This document shows, piece by piece, positions 52,013 through 63,437 of a stretch of 64,000 nucleotides of DNA. The position numbers and the translations under genes were made by a program. The DNA comes from Notospermus geniculatus. Its lineage: Eukaryota > Nemertea > Pilidiophora > Heteronemertea > Lineidae. Position 1 is the first letter of the stretch; each line of letters opens with the position of its first letter. The DNA lies in contig NMRB01001390.1 of the NCBI GenBank assembly GCA_002633025.1, forward strand, positions 32,401 through 96,400, in the 5' to 3' direction. The notes beneath the pieces were generated by a model. The model was not told where the DNA came from and did not search any database. It was given only the letters and a program-made list of their open reading frames with translations.

Positions 52013-54122
52013 ATGTCTTGCGACGACACGAAGACAGGGACGCCTAGTCCATCGGAGGTGAAGAAGGAGGGGGCAGGAGAGGGCGAACGAGAGATGACAG
52101 TCCTCGTCGCGATTGATCAGAGCTCTCATGCAGAATACGCCCTGAAATGTGAGTAGAGGTTCTATTGCTTTGAGATACCTGAGTGATTTTTATCTACATT
52201 ATCCTCCAGAGCCGCTGAAATAGGCCCTCATGGTTTTCCGCTTTGTTTACAGATTACCTCGAGACCGCCCATCGACCAAGTTATAGCATCATTCTTTCCC
52301 ATAGTATAGATCCCCCGAGGGTACCGGCCACATTTGGCGTCATGGCTGGAGGTGCGTAAACATGACCTATCAGTTCTCCTGTATAGACCAGTTGATGTAA
52401 TAGACTCTATCACTCCAAAAGAGCGCAGCACTTGACGGGGTCAGCCTCATGACGTCCCGCACATCATTTCTGAACGATTGACGCGACTTGAAAAAAAATC
52501 CGGTTGTTTCAGCGATCATGACGTCGTGAAACAATCTGATTTTTTTTCGTCTCACCTCCAGACATCATGAAATGACGTGCGGGACGTCGTGACGCTGACC
52601 CCGTCAGGTGCTGCGCTCTTTTGGAGTGATATCCTCTATTATCACAATCCGTTCCGTTTCGTTCCGTTCCGGAGTTCCGTTTTGCAAAATACATGTACAG
52701 GTTAGAAATTCGAGTCTGTTGGAATGGAACAACCTCGTCCCAGGTCATTGTTCAGTTCAGTTCGTTAATTCCGTTTCGTTCTGCAAAATAGATAGCCGCC
52801 TTCTCGGAAATTCAACCGTCGAATTGAGAAATCGGCGGGAAGCTTTCAAATTGTCCAAAACAGTGAAGCTCATGACATCGTCTGCTGTGGCGTGATGTAG
52901 GCCCTATTCTATGAATTCAGCCAATGCAAGTTTGTTTGTTATCGTTTTCAGCTGAGGCGTTGACCATGCCGACAGACACATGGGATACGATAGTTTATGA
53001 AAAACGACAGGAGTTGAGAAAATTGAAACAGAAATTTGATCGCATTTTAGATGAAAAGAAGGTGCGAAGGCTACGTAGCTATGTCCCGAGGGGTTGACAA
53101 TGAAATGAAGGGTTCCTTGCCTTGGGGTGGTTTTTAGACTTCACCTCCGCCCAGCTTTTAATTTGGCCTATCATTAAGGAAGTGTCTGCAGTTGATTGGA
53201 ATCATCTGGCCTCGAGGTCAGGGTCCATATTCATAAACATGCTTAAGTCAAAGTGTTAATAAGCAAGAAGTCAATCTCCAGAATTCACAAATTTTCGACC
53301 CCAACCGGGGTCTTTTTCAAGTGGAACTTTACAATCTGAAACTCTAGAAAAGACTGAGCTGAAATAAGCACTATATTCTAGAGTTTCAGATTGTAAAGTT
53401 CCACTTGAAAAAGACCCCGGTCGGGGTCGAAAATTTGTGAATTCTGGAGATTGACTTCTTGCTTATTATCATTTTGTGTGTCAATTTTGTGCTATTCTGT
53501 ATCTTAAGTCAAAGTGTGATACTTATCTTTTGTGTTGAACAAAGGATAAGTGTCAAACTTAGACTTAAGTACTTTCATGAATATGGGTCCAAGACCCTCA
53601 TAAAACTATACGTCCAAGTGTGACACTTATCTTTTATTCAGCACAAAAGATACTTTGACTTAAAAGTATGTTTATGAATATATGGACCCTGGGCCCATTG
53701 TTCAACACAAAAGATAAGTTTCACACTTTGACTTAAGTATGTTTATGAATATGGACCCAGAGCCGCATCACTACACGAACTCCATGGTGATTGGTGATGA
53801 ACCTAACATGTGGGCTACACTGTCAACAGTTCTCTGTCCTTGGCTCAGAATGCTACAAGTCTCATTTTTTCCCCAGGTTGAAAAGCATCATATGCGAGCA
53901 GTTGAACACCCAGGAAACCCAGGCCAAGCAATTGTTCTTATGGCCGAAGAGGAGAAAGTCGGACTGATCGTCATGGGAACCCGAGGAATGGGCGCCGTAC
54001 GAAGAACCATCCTCGGAAGTGTCAGCGACTATGTCCTTCACCATGCGAGTGCCCCTGTTATGATCGTTCATCTCCCTGCAAACCATCCGGACCACAAAGA
54101 ACAAGGCCACCGGAGACAGTAG
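52013..54122 (+). CDS. Universal stress protein (UspA-type)
   Basis: Coding exons: 52013-52148, 52253-52351, 52952-53061 and 53877-54122, with phases 1, 1 and 0, about 197 residues. The N-terminal extension is charged, then [10 protein letters not shown] followed by Ala-rich helix residues marks the start of the USP fold. Exon 2 gives the second strand ([12 protein letters not shown]). The last exon has [19 protein letters not shown] and a complete ATP-binding signature G-2x-G-9x-G-S ([15 protein letters not shown]), then [18 protein letters not shown]. This full signature predicts an ATP-binding USP, a soluble nucleotide-binding stress protein of unknown substrate. Animal USPs are patchily distributed and absent from vertebrates. 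The split into four eukaryotic exons argues against bacterial contamination. Intron 2 holds a foldback MITE (52398-52641) and intron 3 a nested palindromic pair (53222-53762). A poly(A) signal lies at 54280-54285. Confidence 0.92.
52398..52641. mobile_element. Foldback MITE in universal stress protein intron 2
   Basis: Arms TAATAGACTCTATCACTCC and GAGCGCAGCAC are inverted; the interior has GACGTCCCGCAC and repeated GACGTC, matching 25858-26101. It begins about 46 bases after the donor at 52351. Confidence 0.85.
53222..53762. mobile_element. MITE with nested palindrome in stress-protein intron 3
   Basis: Outer ends GGGTCCATATTCATAAACAT and its inverse. Inner near-perfect palindrome at 53270-53463 with TCGACCCC and CTTTTTCAAGTGG arms. 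Confidence 0.8.
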
Positions 54123-54279
54123 CACTACCGTGCAAAATATAAGACATCTTTCTTTTTTTATCTGAATATCGTTTTCTTAACCCAGCTTTATAGAATAGTA
54201 CTGGAAATAGCATTTTTCGTGAGCCCCACCCCATTCTCGAATTATTGCCCCTCTGGACCGACCAAACGATTGTGAAAGA

Positions 54280-54285
54280 AATAAA
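54280..54285 (+). terminator. Poly(A) signal AATAAA, universal stress protein gene
   Basis: AATAAA 158 bases after the stop codon. A second AATAAA in a diverged copy of the same region lies at 55059-55064. Confidence 0.55.
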
Positions 54286-54448
54286 ACATTAATTATTTGA
54301 CACAGGATCACGTTTTTGTCGCCTACTAGTATTTAGGACATGTCTCCTTACATACCGGTAATAAATCGAGGAACCCGGTACCGGAGACATCATAGTTGAT
54401 CGTTTCACGGGGAGACCAGGATAAGCGAAACCACAACGCTGCACTAAC

Positions 54449-54588
54449 GTTAAGGCTGATTCATACTCCGTCCGGATTTTGCGCCGACTATGATCAATTT
54501 CACTGCGTGTGCACATTCACGTCGTGGAAACCTGCGATCAGTTTCATGCGCTTGACGGTCCGCAAGCGAGTATGAATCAACCCTTACA
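54449..54588. mobile_element. Palindromic MITE
   Basis: GTTAAGGCTGATTCATACT at left and AGTATGAATCAACCCTTAC at right. Confidence 0.8.
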
Positions 54589-54647
54589 GAGACTCGACCG
54601 GACCAAAGATCGCCCCCCCCCCACCAAATTGAATTACATCTCTCCTA

Positions 54648-55026
54648 ATAAACTCCCTACGCAGTTGTGAGTCGCGCCCCTTCGGTTTACTCGCTCTCCA
54701 CAACTGCTTAACTTGGATGCGTTCGCCGCGTTTGGTCAACAGATGGCGCTGAGCAAGTCGACCAATGAGAGCACCGAGCAACCGGTAACCAAGCTGGCCT
54801 GAGACACTTTTTCATTGGCCGAGCGGTTCGTAGCCATGGTAGCAGAAGAATATCCGTTGCCAACGGGCCAAAGAGTTCTGAAAGCAGCGTGCTGATAGGC
54901 TGTAAAATTCGCGCCATGCCCTGACGCCATCTGTTGACCAACCGCGGCGAACACATCCAAGTTAAGCAGTTGTGGAGAGCGGTAAACCGAAGGGGGCGCG
55001 ATACACAACTGCGTAGGGAGTTTACT
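54648..55026. mobile_element. Large foldback MITE
   Basis: Arms of more than 130 bases, from TAAACTCCCTACGCAGTTGT inward to AGATGGCG, are inverted at the right end. Confidence 0.9.
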
Positions 55027-55215
55027 CTCCTAAGGGCCAACCAGTATACTGTCCAAGAAATAAAACATTTCTAATTTGACGAAATATCATGTTTTTGGAC
55101 TGGGGGCGATTTTCCTTGCGACAAAAGCGAGGTATAGCCGAAGACATCATAGATGGTCGTCACACGGGGAGAGAGGAATGCGACGACCACAGCGTGGGAT
55201 TCAGCATCGCTTTCA

Positions 55216-57249
55216 AATTTGCATAAATTAAATGTTTCTTTTCGGCACTGTGCTGTTTCGTGATCTGACCTTGCACGTGTTGCATGTCTCATGTTTCGAA
55301 TAGGGTACGCCCTAACACCGAAATATACATGAAAAAAATCTTGTCAGCTGAATAAAATCCAAGAAAAGAGTCATCTGAAGTTGGTAAATGTATAATCAGC
55401 TATTGCAAGCCGGCTATGTAGCTTAAACATGTTAAAAGCATTAGGTCTATCTGCGGCTCGGGCGCAGCAGCCACGTGCATGCGGCCACGCCCAGCTACAC
55501 TGAACGGCAACGCCACGTGCATGGCATGCCATAGGCCTAATGCATGGTCATTCATTGTGTGTACAGGGGGCGGACGGGACCGTCGACCGCTACGGCGCTA
55601 GGCTCAGACAACTTAACTGATCCAAGCTGTGAGCTATTAGGCTACCTACTGCCGCCAGGCCTAGGCCTAGGCCTATCCTTGCCTTTATATTTAGCTTTAG
55701 TTTGTATGACACATGGACATTAAAAACAACCTCACCCAGTCTCTCTCAGTTATCAGAACACTGAACATGCAAAGAACTTTTGACCATTTGGGCGAAAATT
55801 AGGCAGGTCTCCTGTGCGCAACTGCCCTGCCAAACCTGCTGTTGTGGTTCTTGCATGCTCACTGTGTTTGTTACGAACTGACCAATGGCAGTGCAGCAGC
55901 AACTTGAACTATGCCACTGAATACCAGACATTATTTAAAGGGGAATAATTAACCCAACCCGTTGACAAATGATGGAGTTAGATGCTACCATTAGAGATAA
56001 TTGAGCTAATCATATGGGTGCCATTATGATACTCTCCAGCCAGATCAGTCACTACAACTCCTGTGGAAGCACTTTACGAATTCTGTCGGGATCAACAGGT
56101 CAATCAGATCAGATATGAACTCCAGTTTTATGATTGCGTGGCTCTGTGTCTTTCAATTTCATGTTTGAGTATCATTTTGATGAATTTGATTTTTCGTCGA
56201 GTTCAATGGGAGTGTCGAGTTCGAGAGATGATGGATGCACAAAATGCCCGGGGTATGTAAGTTATCTGAACAACTTTAGCTTAATGTCCAGGGAGGTGGG
56301 CCCTGCTCATGTTTCAGATCTAAAGAGAGGAGGATTGAGCTAAACTACTCCAAAGTGAGTGAAAAAACTCCTTGAGTACATGCATTTCTGTTTTCTAGGC
56401 CGAATGCACTAATACCATTTAGGGCCTTAACCTAGTCAGACCTTGGGAGTGAAAAGGAGTGTGATACTGTCGGCTGGCTGTCAAACAAGTGTCTTTGCCA
56501 AATGCTTTTGGCTTTGCTCCAGTCAAAAAAGCATTTTCTGTAGTTCTGCTAATATAAAATAACATTTGAGTTATTCAAAGAATTTGCCATGATGGCATCC
56601 ATGGATTCAGTGGATGAACGTACATGTTCAAGATTGCCAATAATTGAAGGGTTTAAAATAAAAAAGGAAGGCCATCCATCTAGGTTTTATGCAATTGTTG
56701 TTGGGATTTGGAGTCTGATTAATTTAGCCTTGATTATGATGCTGCCTGTAGACTTTCCCATGTTTGACTGCTGTTAGATAGAAGGCCATTAATTATGTTG
56801 TCCATGATGGCTGGTCTGTGTACGTCGTGGTACTGCTTAGTGCTATGCCATTCCCACGCAAAGCAGAGTCTGCAGACCAGTGTTCTGTCAGGAATTTTTT
56901 AAGGGGAGGGATAAGAGAAAATTTGACAGAATTCTTGGTCAAAAACACAAATTTAGACTTTTTAAGGGGGGATAATGGTATCTCCCCATACCACTCCATG
57001 GCGGAAACACTGCAGACTGCCTGAGTGTCTGTCCCCTCCTGGGGAAATCTGTTCACTAGTTGACCACAGGTCCAATACAAGTCCAACCCTCAAGCATGTA
57101 TTTTCCATTTATTTTCAATCTAGACTCCCAATTGCCTGATGCATCCTGCCTGGGCAAATCTCTGGCATGTCTGGGGGTAGACCTCCTACCCACAACGTCT
57201 CTCCAACTCCAACACCTTTAATCTCCATGAATATCTCTGCAGGTGCAGT
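55216..57249. promoter_or_regulatory. Upstream region of the Kelch gene
   Basis: A GC-richer patch at about 55450-55620 holds two CACGTG E-boxes (55473-55478, 55515-55520) and could be a promoter; this is inference. The ATG at 57250 follows an acceptor, so a non-coding first exon lies somewhere here. No other gene seen. Confidence 0.35.
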
Positions 57250-60200
57250 ATGTCTGGTGGTGGTGACTGGATCGACGCAGAATGCGGGGGATACCCCTCC
57301 ACAAAAGGCCAATCCGCTGGGCCAAATGGAACACAGGACTTCAGGATCAAGTTCTTGGACACGCTGAATCATCTACGGAGTGATGGGACGTTCTGTGATC
57401 TCACATTAAAAGCTGGCGATACAGTCCTTAAAGTCCACAAAGCAATTCTTGTCGCAGCTAGTCCTTACTTCCGTTGTCTCCTAGCCCATAAAACAGAAAA
57501 GAAGTCCAACGGTGAACGCTTGGAGTTCCCTGTTGTCCACCGCAAGGGGAAAAAATTCTGTGACATTGAACTACACGCTGGCAATGTCGGTATTAAAGTC
57601 CATAAACCTGTCACCGAACCATCATCGCCGAACTGTTTTGAGACATCTCTATCGATAGATATTCCTTCAGAGGACAGCACAAACGCTAACGATGAAATCG
57701 TCGAGTTGAAGGACATTTCGGGAATCGTCCTGGGACGTCTTATCGACTTTATATACACGGGCGAGTTGATGCTGACATCAGAGACCATCTCCTCCGTACT
57801 CCACACCGCCTCATATTTCGAGATGACACCCGCAGTCGACGCCTGTAAAACGTACATCATGGAGAACTTGAAAGTAACAAACTTCCTCAACTTCCTCTCC
57901 TTGGCCGATTCTTACGACTTGGACATTGCCGACGTCGCTGCTAGTCACTTTTCGGTCTTCGTCCGCAATGCAAAAGACAGCTTCCTCAACCTCGACTACA
58001 TGTTCTTCCAAACCATCCTCTCTTCGGAAAAACTAGTGGACGTATCGGAGGAAGCCCTGTGTAAGCTTGTTCTGCACTGGGTGTATCATGATCTACACAA
58101 CAGGAGGGGATATCTGGGTTGTCTTCTTGGTAAAGTCCGTCTCTGCCTTATCCCGCCAAATATGCTGGCACAAGTTCTGGACATCGACATGGTGAGGGAA
58201 GATGAAAAGTCCGTACTCTTAATCCAGGAAGCCCTTGGATACCACGTCGCTGAGATCCTGCAGCCGCTTCAGCATGGCGTCCAAACTGACTTAAGGACGA
58301 AGGTGCCGACCATGACGATCATCGACAGCCACAATATGGAATGGGTCTTACCCTTGGATGAACTGGAACGGTTGGACCTGAACCACAAAGTTTTCAATCC
58401 CAAACGTGCTGCTAACAAAAATGTTGAGGGTTTCACAATCTTCAGAAATTTTCTGTTCGTCGCCTGTTGCGGTCACCATGATAAAGTGGTCAGCCTCCAT
58501 CGTTACGATCCTCGGTCTGACAAATGGCGACAGCTGGCGACCCTCGAGGAGCACAGACGCAGCTTCTCCCTTGTTGCGAGTGGGAAAAGCCTGTATATCA
58601 TCGGGGGTGAGTAGACATCTTCTTGTTTGTTGAACTGCCAACCTCCTCAACATCCAGTCCGATGGACTCCACAAAACTGCCATCTTCTTCAGGTCTTCAA
58701 GAGATCGCAGGAGCTTGGGTACAAGCATCCTGAGAATCTCAGGTCATTTACGGTCGTACCCTCCCTCAATGAACCAAGCGCGAGTTGGGGAGTCGGTTGT
58801 GAAGACCCTGGGTGCGAGGATGGGGTACAAGGGTTACTCCTCCATCTGGACAAACTTGGGCTCTTTGTGTCCTTCACATTGGGCAATCATGCGAACAAGT
58901 TTGGTGTCCAATCTGTCTCCTGGCCTGTCACCTCCACGGAGAGGATTCTGCTCTGTGCACTAACCTCTTAATGTCCGTTTTCAATCTGCAGTGGTCACTG
59001 GTGGCCTGCCTGTTCACAGGTGGATGATGGTGTAGGCCCGTATCAAGGACCTGTGTGGTGGGAGAGGGAGGGGGCACAATGGGGAATGGACTACTACCAC
59101 TCTCAAGTGTTTTAGATAGGATGAACCTATCCTTATTTTGGACAAAGGTGACTCTGTTGTATTTCGTCATTATTTCCCATCATTTTCCAGGTATCAACAA
59201 GAAGCAGGAGCCCCGTCATACCATTGTTGAATACTCCATCACTCACGATTGCTGGATGGAGAAGCAGAGAATGCCGTACCCTTTTGCCCTCCATGCCAGC
59301 TCGACACATCAAGGCGTCATCTTTTGTTCAGGAGGGTATGATGCGGAATCTGACACAAGAACGTCCAAGGTGAGATCACAGTACAACTCCAAGCAGAGTA
59401 GACCCTCCCCTTTGAGGACACTCTGAAGGAGGACACCTTTCTATAAGGACATCAAATCAAAGTCAGTCCCCAATCGGTCACAATTCAACATCACTTCTGT
59501 AATAGGACACACCCAAGGGTAGACTACTACACTTTGTGCTCAGAACCACCTGCCTAGTCACCTTGATATTGTTTGTACTGACTTCTTACCCAGACATCAC
59601 AGAAGAGGGACAACCTCTCAAAGGATCAAACCTAACCTCAGATATGGCCATCCTGAGAATATCAGGCGTTCTAAAGGGCTCCGCACACTGGCGACTAAAA
59701 TAGGGGCGACTACTGATGCGACTAGTACGCAATAATTACCTTTGAGGTCGACCAGTGATGTTATCCACGACATGATCTTCCAAAGAAGCATTTGTCGCAA
59801 ACGAGTCAACAAAAACAAAAAAAACTAAAAATATGTTCAGTCGCCTCTGTCATGGACATGGTCGCAAGGGCGGTCGCCTAGAAAATCGCTCGAAAAATCG
59901 CCAGTCTGCGGTGCCCTTTAGTGCTCGCTACCTTCGTCGCCGCACACAAACCCCTGAGAGAATACGCCTGAATCGGTGGAGTATCAAAGCCATTCCAGCA
60001 AATGTTCATCCCACTGTTATTAGGGAGGTTTCGCAAGCGCCCAGTTAGGCCCTACGCGGACGACGTTTATCTATTGTGTGGGTATACCCAAACAATAGAT
60101 AAACGTCATTGCATGGCCTAACCGGGCTCTTGCGAAACCTCCCTAATACATGTATCAGGTATGGTGACATGGTGATGATTCAAATAAGGTTGATGAGAAT

Positions 60201-61129
60201 TCTTTTAAATGATTTTCAGGTACTGTACAAGTTTGACCCCATCAGTAACCAATGGACACAGCGGAAAAGCTTGTGGCATGGAAGAAGTCGTCACTCTATG
60301 GTAACTGTGGGTGACATCATCTTCATCATAGGTGGTATTGCTCAACATTTGTCACACGGACAATACAAGTTGGTGACGCACAACGTCATAGAATATTATG
60401 ACATCAGATTGGACGAGTGGACATCGTGTGCGGGTAGCACGATTGGTTACACGCACGTGACGGCTTGCTGCGTCAACAGCGACATCTATGTGACGGGGAT
60501 ATGCCAGTACGGCCACGAAGAAGATGGAAAGGGTCAGAACTTGAATGATCGGGCGGTGGTCTTCAAGTTCAACCCAATTGAAGAAACGTTGACGAAACTT
60601 TGTTCATTTGACACATGTGAGTAGATGCCCCCCCCCCCACCTATTGCACCACTAAGACAAATTGAAGTTCTCCACACTTGTTCAAAACATGCAAAAGGCT
60701 GACCTAGCAGTATTTTCACTACACCAACATGACTATTGAGCAGTGGGAGTGTCCTTACATAAAGTAATGGCTGTACTCTACAATACAGTACACTTGGTAG
60801 CTCAGGATAGAGCTTTTACTTCAATGGAACATGTTCCTCTCATCTTGATTGATAGACAAGAGGGACCCCCTGTAACTGTTGAATCCATATCTGCCCGTCC
60901 CCAAGCAGTGCTTGGAGGATCGGTTCACAACTGAATTGATTTTGGTCCCTTTCCCTTTTCAGCCATTGGCGTCTGCGAGGACCAGGATTTATACAACTTC
61001 AATTGCTACTCATTGGAATGTAGACCACAAGAGACACCTGAATTCTTTGTGGATGAGCCGTGGGCAGAAGAGCTGTTTGGACTAGGATCTTATGGACTCA
61101 AGAGATTGAGTTTGAACCGACTTAACTGA
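57250..61129 (+). CDS. BTB-BACK-Kelch protein with altered BTB domain
   Basis: Coding exons: 57250-58606, 59191-59369, 60220-60616 and 60963-61129 (phases 1, 0, 1), about 700 residues. An acceptor TCTCTGCAG precedes the ATG by seven bases, so the 5' UTR is spliced. The BTB starts near residue 31 (FCDLTLKAGDTVLKVHKAIL at 48-67, then SPYF). The usual short link to IVELKDISG (from 150) is instead about 75 residues. That link contains a second, diverged copy of the first BTB strands (FCDIELHAGNVGIKVHKPV at 103-121). RLIDFIYTGEL closes the BTB. A BACK domain spans about 195-325, and Kelch repeats start near 395 with Gly-Gly turns at IIGG, CSGG and IIGG. Proteins of this layout normally recruit substrates to Cullin-3 ubiquitin ligases. 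The closest KLHL member is not identifiable by eye, and the insertion may affect dimer or Cul3 contact. Introns carry MITEs (59673-59920, 60019-60147). Confidence 0.93.
59673..59920. mobile_element. MITE in Kelch intron 2, GTCGC-rich family
   Basis: Ends CTAAAGGGCTCCGCAC and GTGCCCTTTAG; interior matches 42935-43185 in the opposite orientation. Confidence 0.8.
60019..60147. mobile_element. Palindromic MITE, CTATTGTT-loop family, in Kelch intron 2
   Basis: Ends TTAGGGAGGTTTCGCAAG and inverse; arm GTTAGGCC, loop TCTATTGTGTGGG. Confidence 0.9.
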
Positions 61130-62389
61130 TCATTGATATGTCAACAGACTCAGAGTGTCACTGCTGTCAGTGTCTACAAGTTACTGCTGTCAGCGACTTT
61201 CTTTCACCGAGATTCCCCTCAAAAGTTTTCTGTCAATCGCAGGAAAACTTCCGTGTGGGGAAACACCTTCAGTGACTGGCGTTGAAACTATACGTTGAGA
61301 ATTCATGACAAGAGAGTGCAATATTTCAAATGCTCCATTTATTGCCTTCACAAAAGTGATAAGTTTATTTGTTTTATGCTCAAGTTGGATTTTATCACTC
61401 ACAAAAATGTGAGATAGTTCAAGTTTCTGTTTTAATCTCAAAGTAACGGTATGTAATTTTAAGTACTACATTGTATTACTTGTAACTGTTGAAATGTTAA
61501 ATCTTTATGATGGAAACTGGGCTTCATTTACAATGTCTGAAAAAGTCCCTCAGGATGTGCTGACAGCCATGTTTGTTAATTTCATTCAGTTCCACACATC
61601 CTGAGTTCTCTGCATACATACCCGGCATGAATACAATGTTGTTGGAGTTCAGTAAGTGAAAGCTCACTTGTGTTGTTTTAACTTGAGCCGAATACAAAAT
61701 TTTCTATCAATGCACTCCTTTGATTAGGTTTTGTTCACTACAGGAAAAACACTGGAGAGGTTGTCTTTGATGAGGCCTGTTGGACACTAGGATTGTTTGT
61801 GACAGACGGTGTCCCGAGGGGGGCCATCTGGACTGAAACAAAGCAAGAGATATGGGACAAAACTGTCAACATCTTCCAAAGGAAATCAGTGTTTTTTGGC
61901 ACTTGCTTCCAACATCCAAATCCAAAGAAAGCACAAAAATATGACACACAAAGTGGCAAATATCAAGAAGTCAACTTCCAGGACTTAGTAAATTTTCGAC
62001 CACAACCGGGGTCTTCTTCAGGCTGGCACTTTTCTACACTAGATTTCCAACATCATCACAAGTTGGGAGTGAAGGATAACACCTACTGATTACCTCGGGG
62101 TGTTCTTAGGCCTTTAAAGATAATTGGGAAACAGTCGACTTGATGATCCATAAAACATGTAGACAGTCTCCGAGTCTGGACTGGTAAGCACACCTCCCTC
62201 AAGAACCCCCCCCCTTGACAGGGGACAATTCAAGCGCAGGTGATGTCATGTCAAAAACACTAAAGATAACATAGAACTTAGACTTCAGATTTTATAGAGC
62301 ACATAAACTGAGTGTTGACTGTATGTGGTCAACCAATTTCAAAAAAGTCAAATTCCGTTCTCAGTCTAAATGTTTGATTAACAGAAAGC
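61130..62389. other. Shared 3' flank of the convergent Kelch and DNLZ genes
   Basis: AT-rich sequence between the two stop codons. A half-copy of the palindrome seen at 53270-53463 (with CCACAACCGGGGTCTT) lies at about 61963-62035, inside an unsupported 98-codon open frame. No clear AATAAA follows the Kelch stop. Confidence 0.4.
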
Positions 62390-63437
62390 CTAGGATTCAT
62401 TAGGCTTTTTCTCCAAGTCTTTTGAAAGTTCCATGATCTTTTCAGTATCTTCCTTTCCAACCATATCCTCTAGTGATAATTCCAGATCCCCTTCTTGAGA
62501 CATCAGTCCAAGTCTGCATACCTGTTCTCCCTTGTCTGCAAGAATCTCTTCTATGTTCCTGGAAATAAATCATAAAATTGAAGCAAATAATCCATCTACC
62601 CCAACAAATATTTTGACAGAATAATATTTCGCATCAATAAGGACAGTAAGGGAGTATCCCTGCAGGTGATCAGTGGACTACCTATCATACAATCTGAAAC
62701 ATTCATGTAATTTAACACCCAACTCACTTTTTTGTATCTTTGAACCATCCTAAGTTATCAGCAACGAGATGATTATTCTGGCATCCAGGACACTTAACGA
62801 TAACAATGCCTTTCTGGTAGGACAGTTTGGAGAAAAGCTTGGCGGATCGTTTGTTACACACTTTACACGTAAAAATCATCATCATCTTCTGACCCTGAAG
62901 TTCACCGAGAGCTGTTGTTTTGGACTGTCCTTTGTCATCTAACGTAGCCACACTGTCACTGTCTTTTGTTGGACCATTGCATCCAAGACTAGATGACATG
63001 GATGATGCGGAAAGCATTCTTCGACTTCGTCCGCTCCATCTTGTTCTTGCCGCGACATTCACTTCCCCGAAACACAAATGAAACCCCCTATTTACAACAC
63101 TTATGACCGGAGATACACTATTTACAGCGTGGGGTAGACCTGATGGCAACAGTAGCAGGCCTTGCGTCCCTCGAAACCTAGTCATCACAGATCTTGAAAT
63201 ACATGCACACCGGGCCTGTACATTTTGTACAGCAGTGCCATCACTGTTTTTGTGTCCATTAAAATTTTTCACCGTTGAAGCTGTAGTCACATTTCGGTTC
63301 AGATTTTGGTGACAACTCATCGAGGGAAATCTAAACAGGTTTCTCAACACATCAGGGATAGGGTTTCGTTGTAAAATGTTAATTTTCGGCATTTTTGCAG
63401 TAAAAATAAGACTGTGAACAACGAGACTTTTGCACAT
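62390..63437 (-). CDS. DNLZ: DNL-type zinc finger protein, mitochondrial Hsp70-escort
   Basis: Two minus-strand coding exons, 63437-62728 and 62558-62390, join in phase 2 (donor GTGAGT, acceptor TTTCCAG). The zinc finger is complete: CKVC and CPGC (residues 191-194 and 216-219 from the first ATG), then HLVADNLGWF with the family's DNL, then NIEEILADKGEQV. These match human DNLZ. DNLZ/Zim17/Hep1 keeps mitochondrial Hsp70 (HSPA9) soluble in the matrix. The sequence before the finger is Arg-rich and Ser-rich, as in a mitochondrial presequence. The start is uncertain: the frame opens at 63437, but the ATG at 63185 (MTRFRGTQGLLLL) would give about 208 residues, nearer the human 178, with a better presequence. 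The gene converges on the Kelch gene. Confidence 0.93.

Larger units (their letters stand above)
54240..55215 (+). repeat. Diverged tandem duplication of the stress-protein 3' flank
   Basis: 54240-54440 and about 55030-55215 share an ordered series of words: GAAATAAAACATT, TATTTGAC or AATTTGAC, CATGTTTTT or CACGTTTTT, GACATCATAG, CACGGGGAGA and ACCACA. Two MITEs (54449-54588 and 54648-55026) lie between the copies. Confidence 0.6.

Noticed and set aside
51654-52061. Plus-strand 135-codon open frame
   Set aside because: It overlaps the universal stress protein first exon in another frame and has no domain or splice support.
52013-54122. Universal stress protein as bacterial contamination or recent transfer
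   Set aside because: Four exons with GT-AG introns, and introns filled with the window's own MITE families, show a resident gene.
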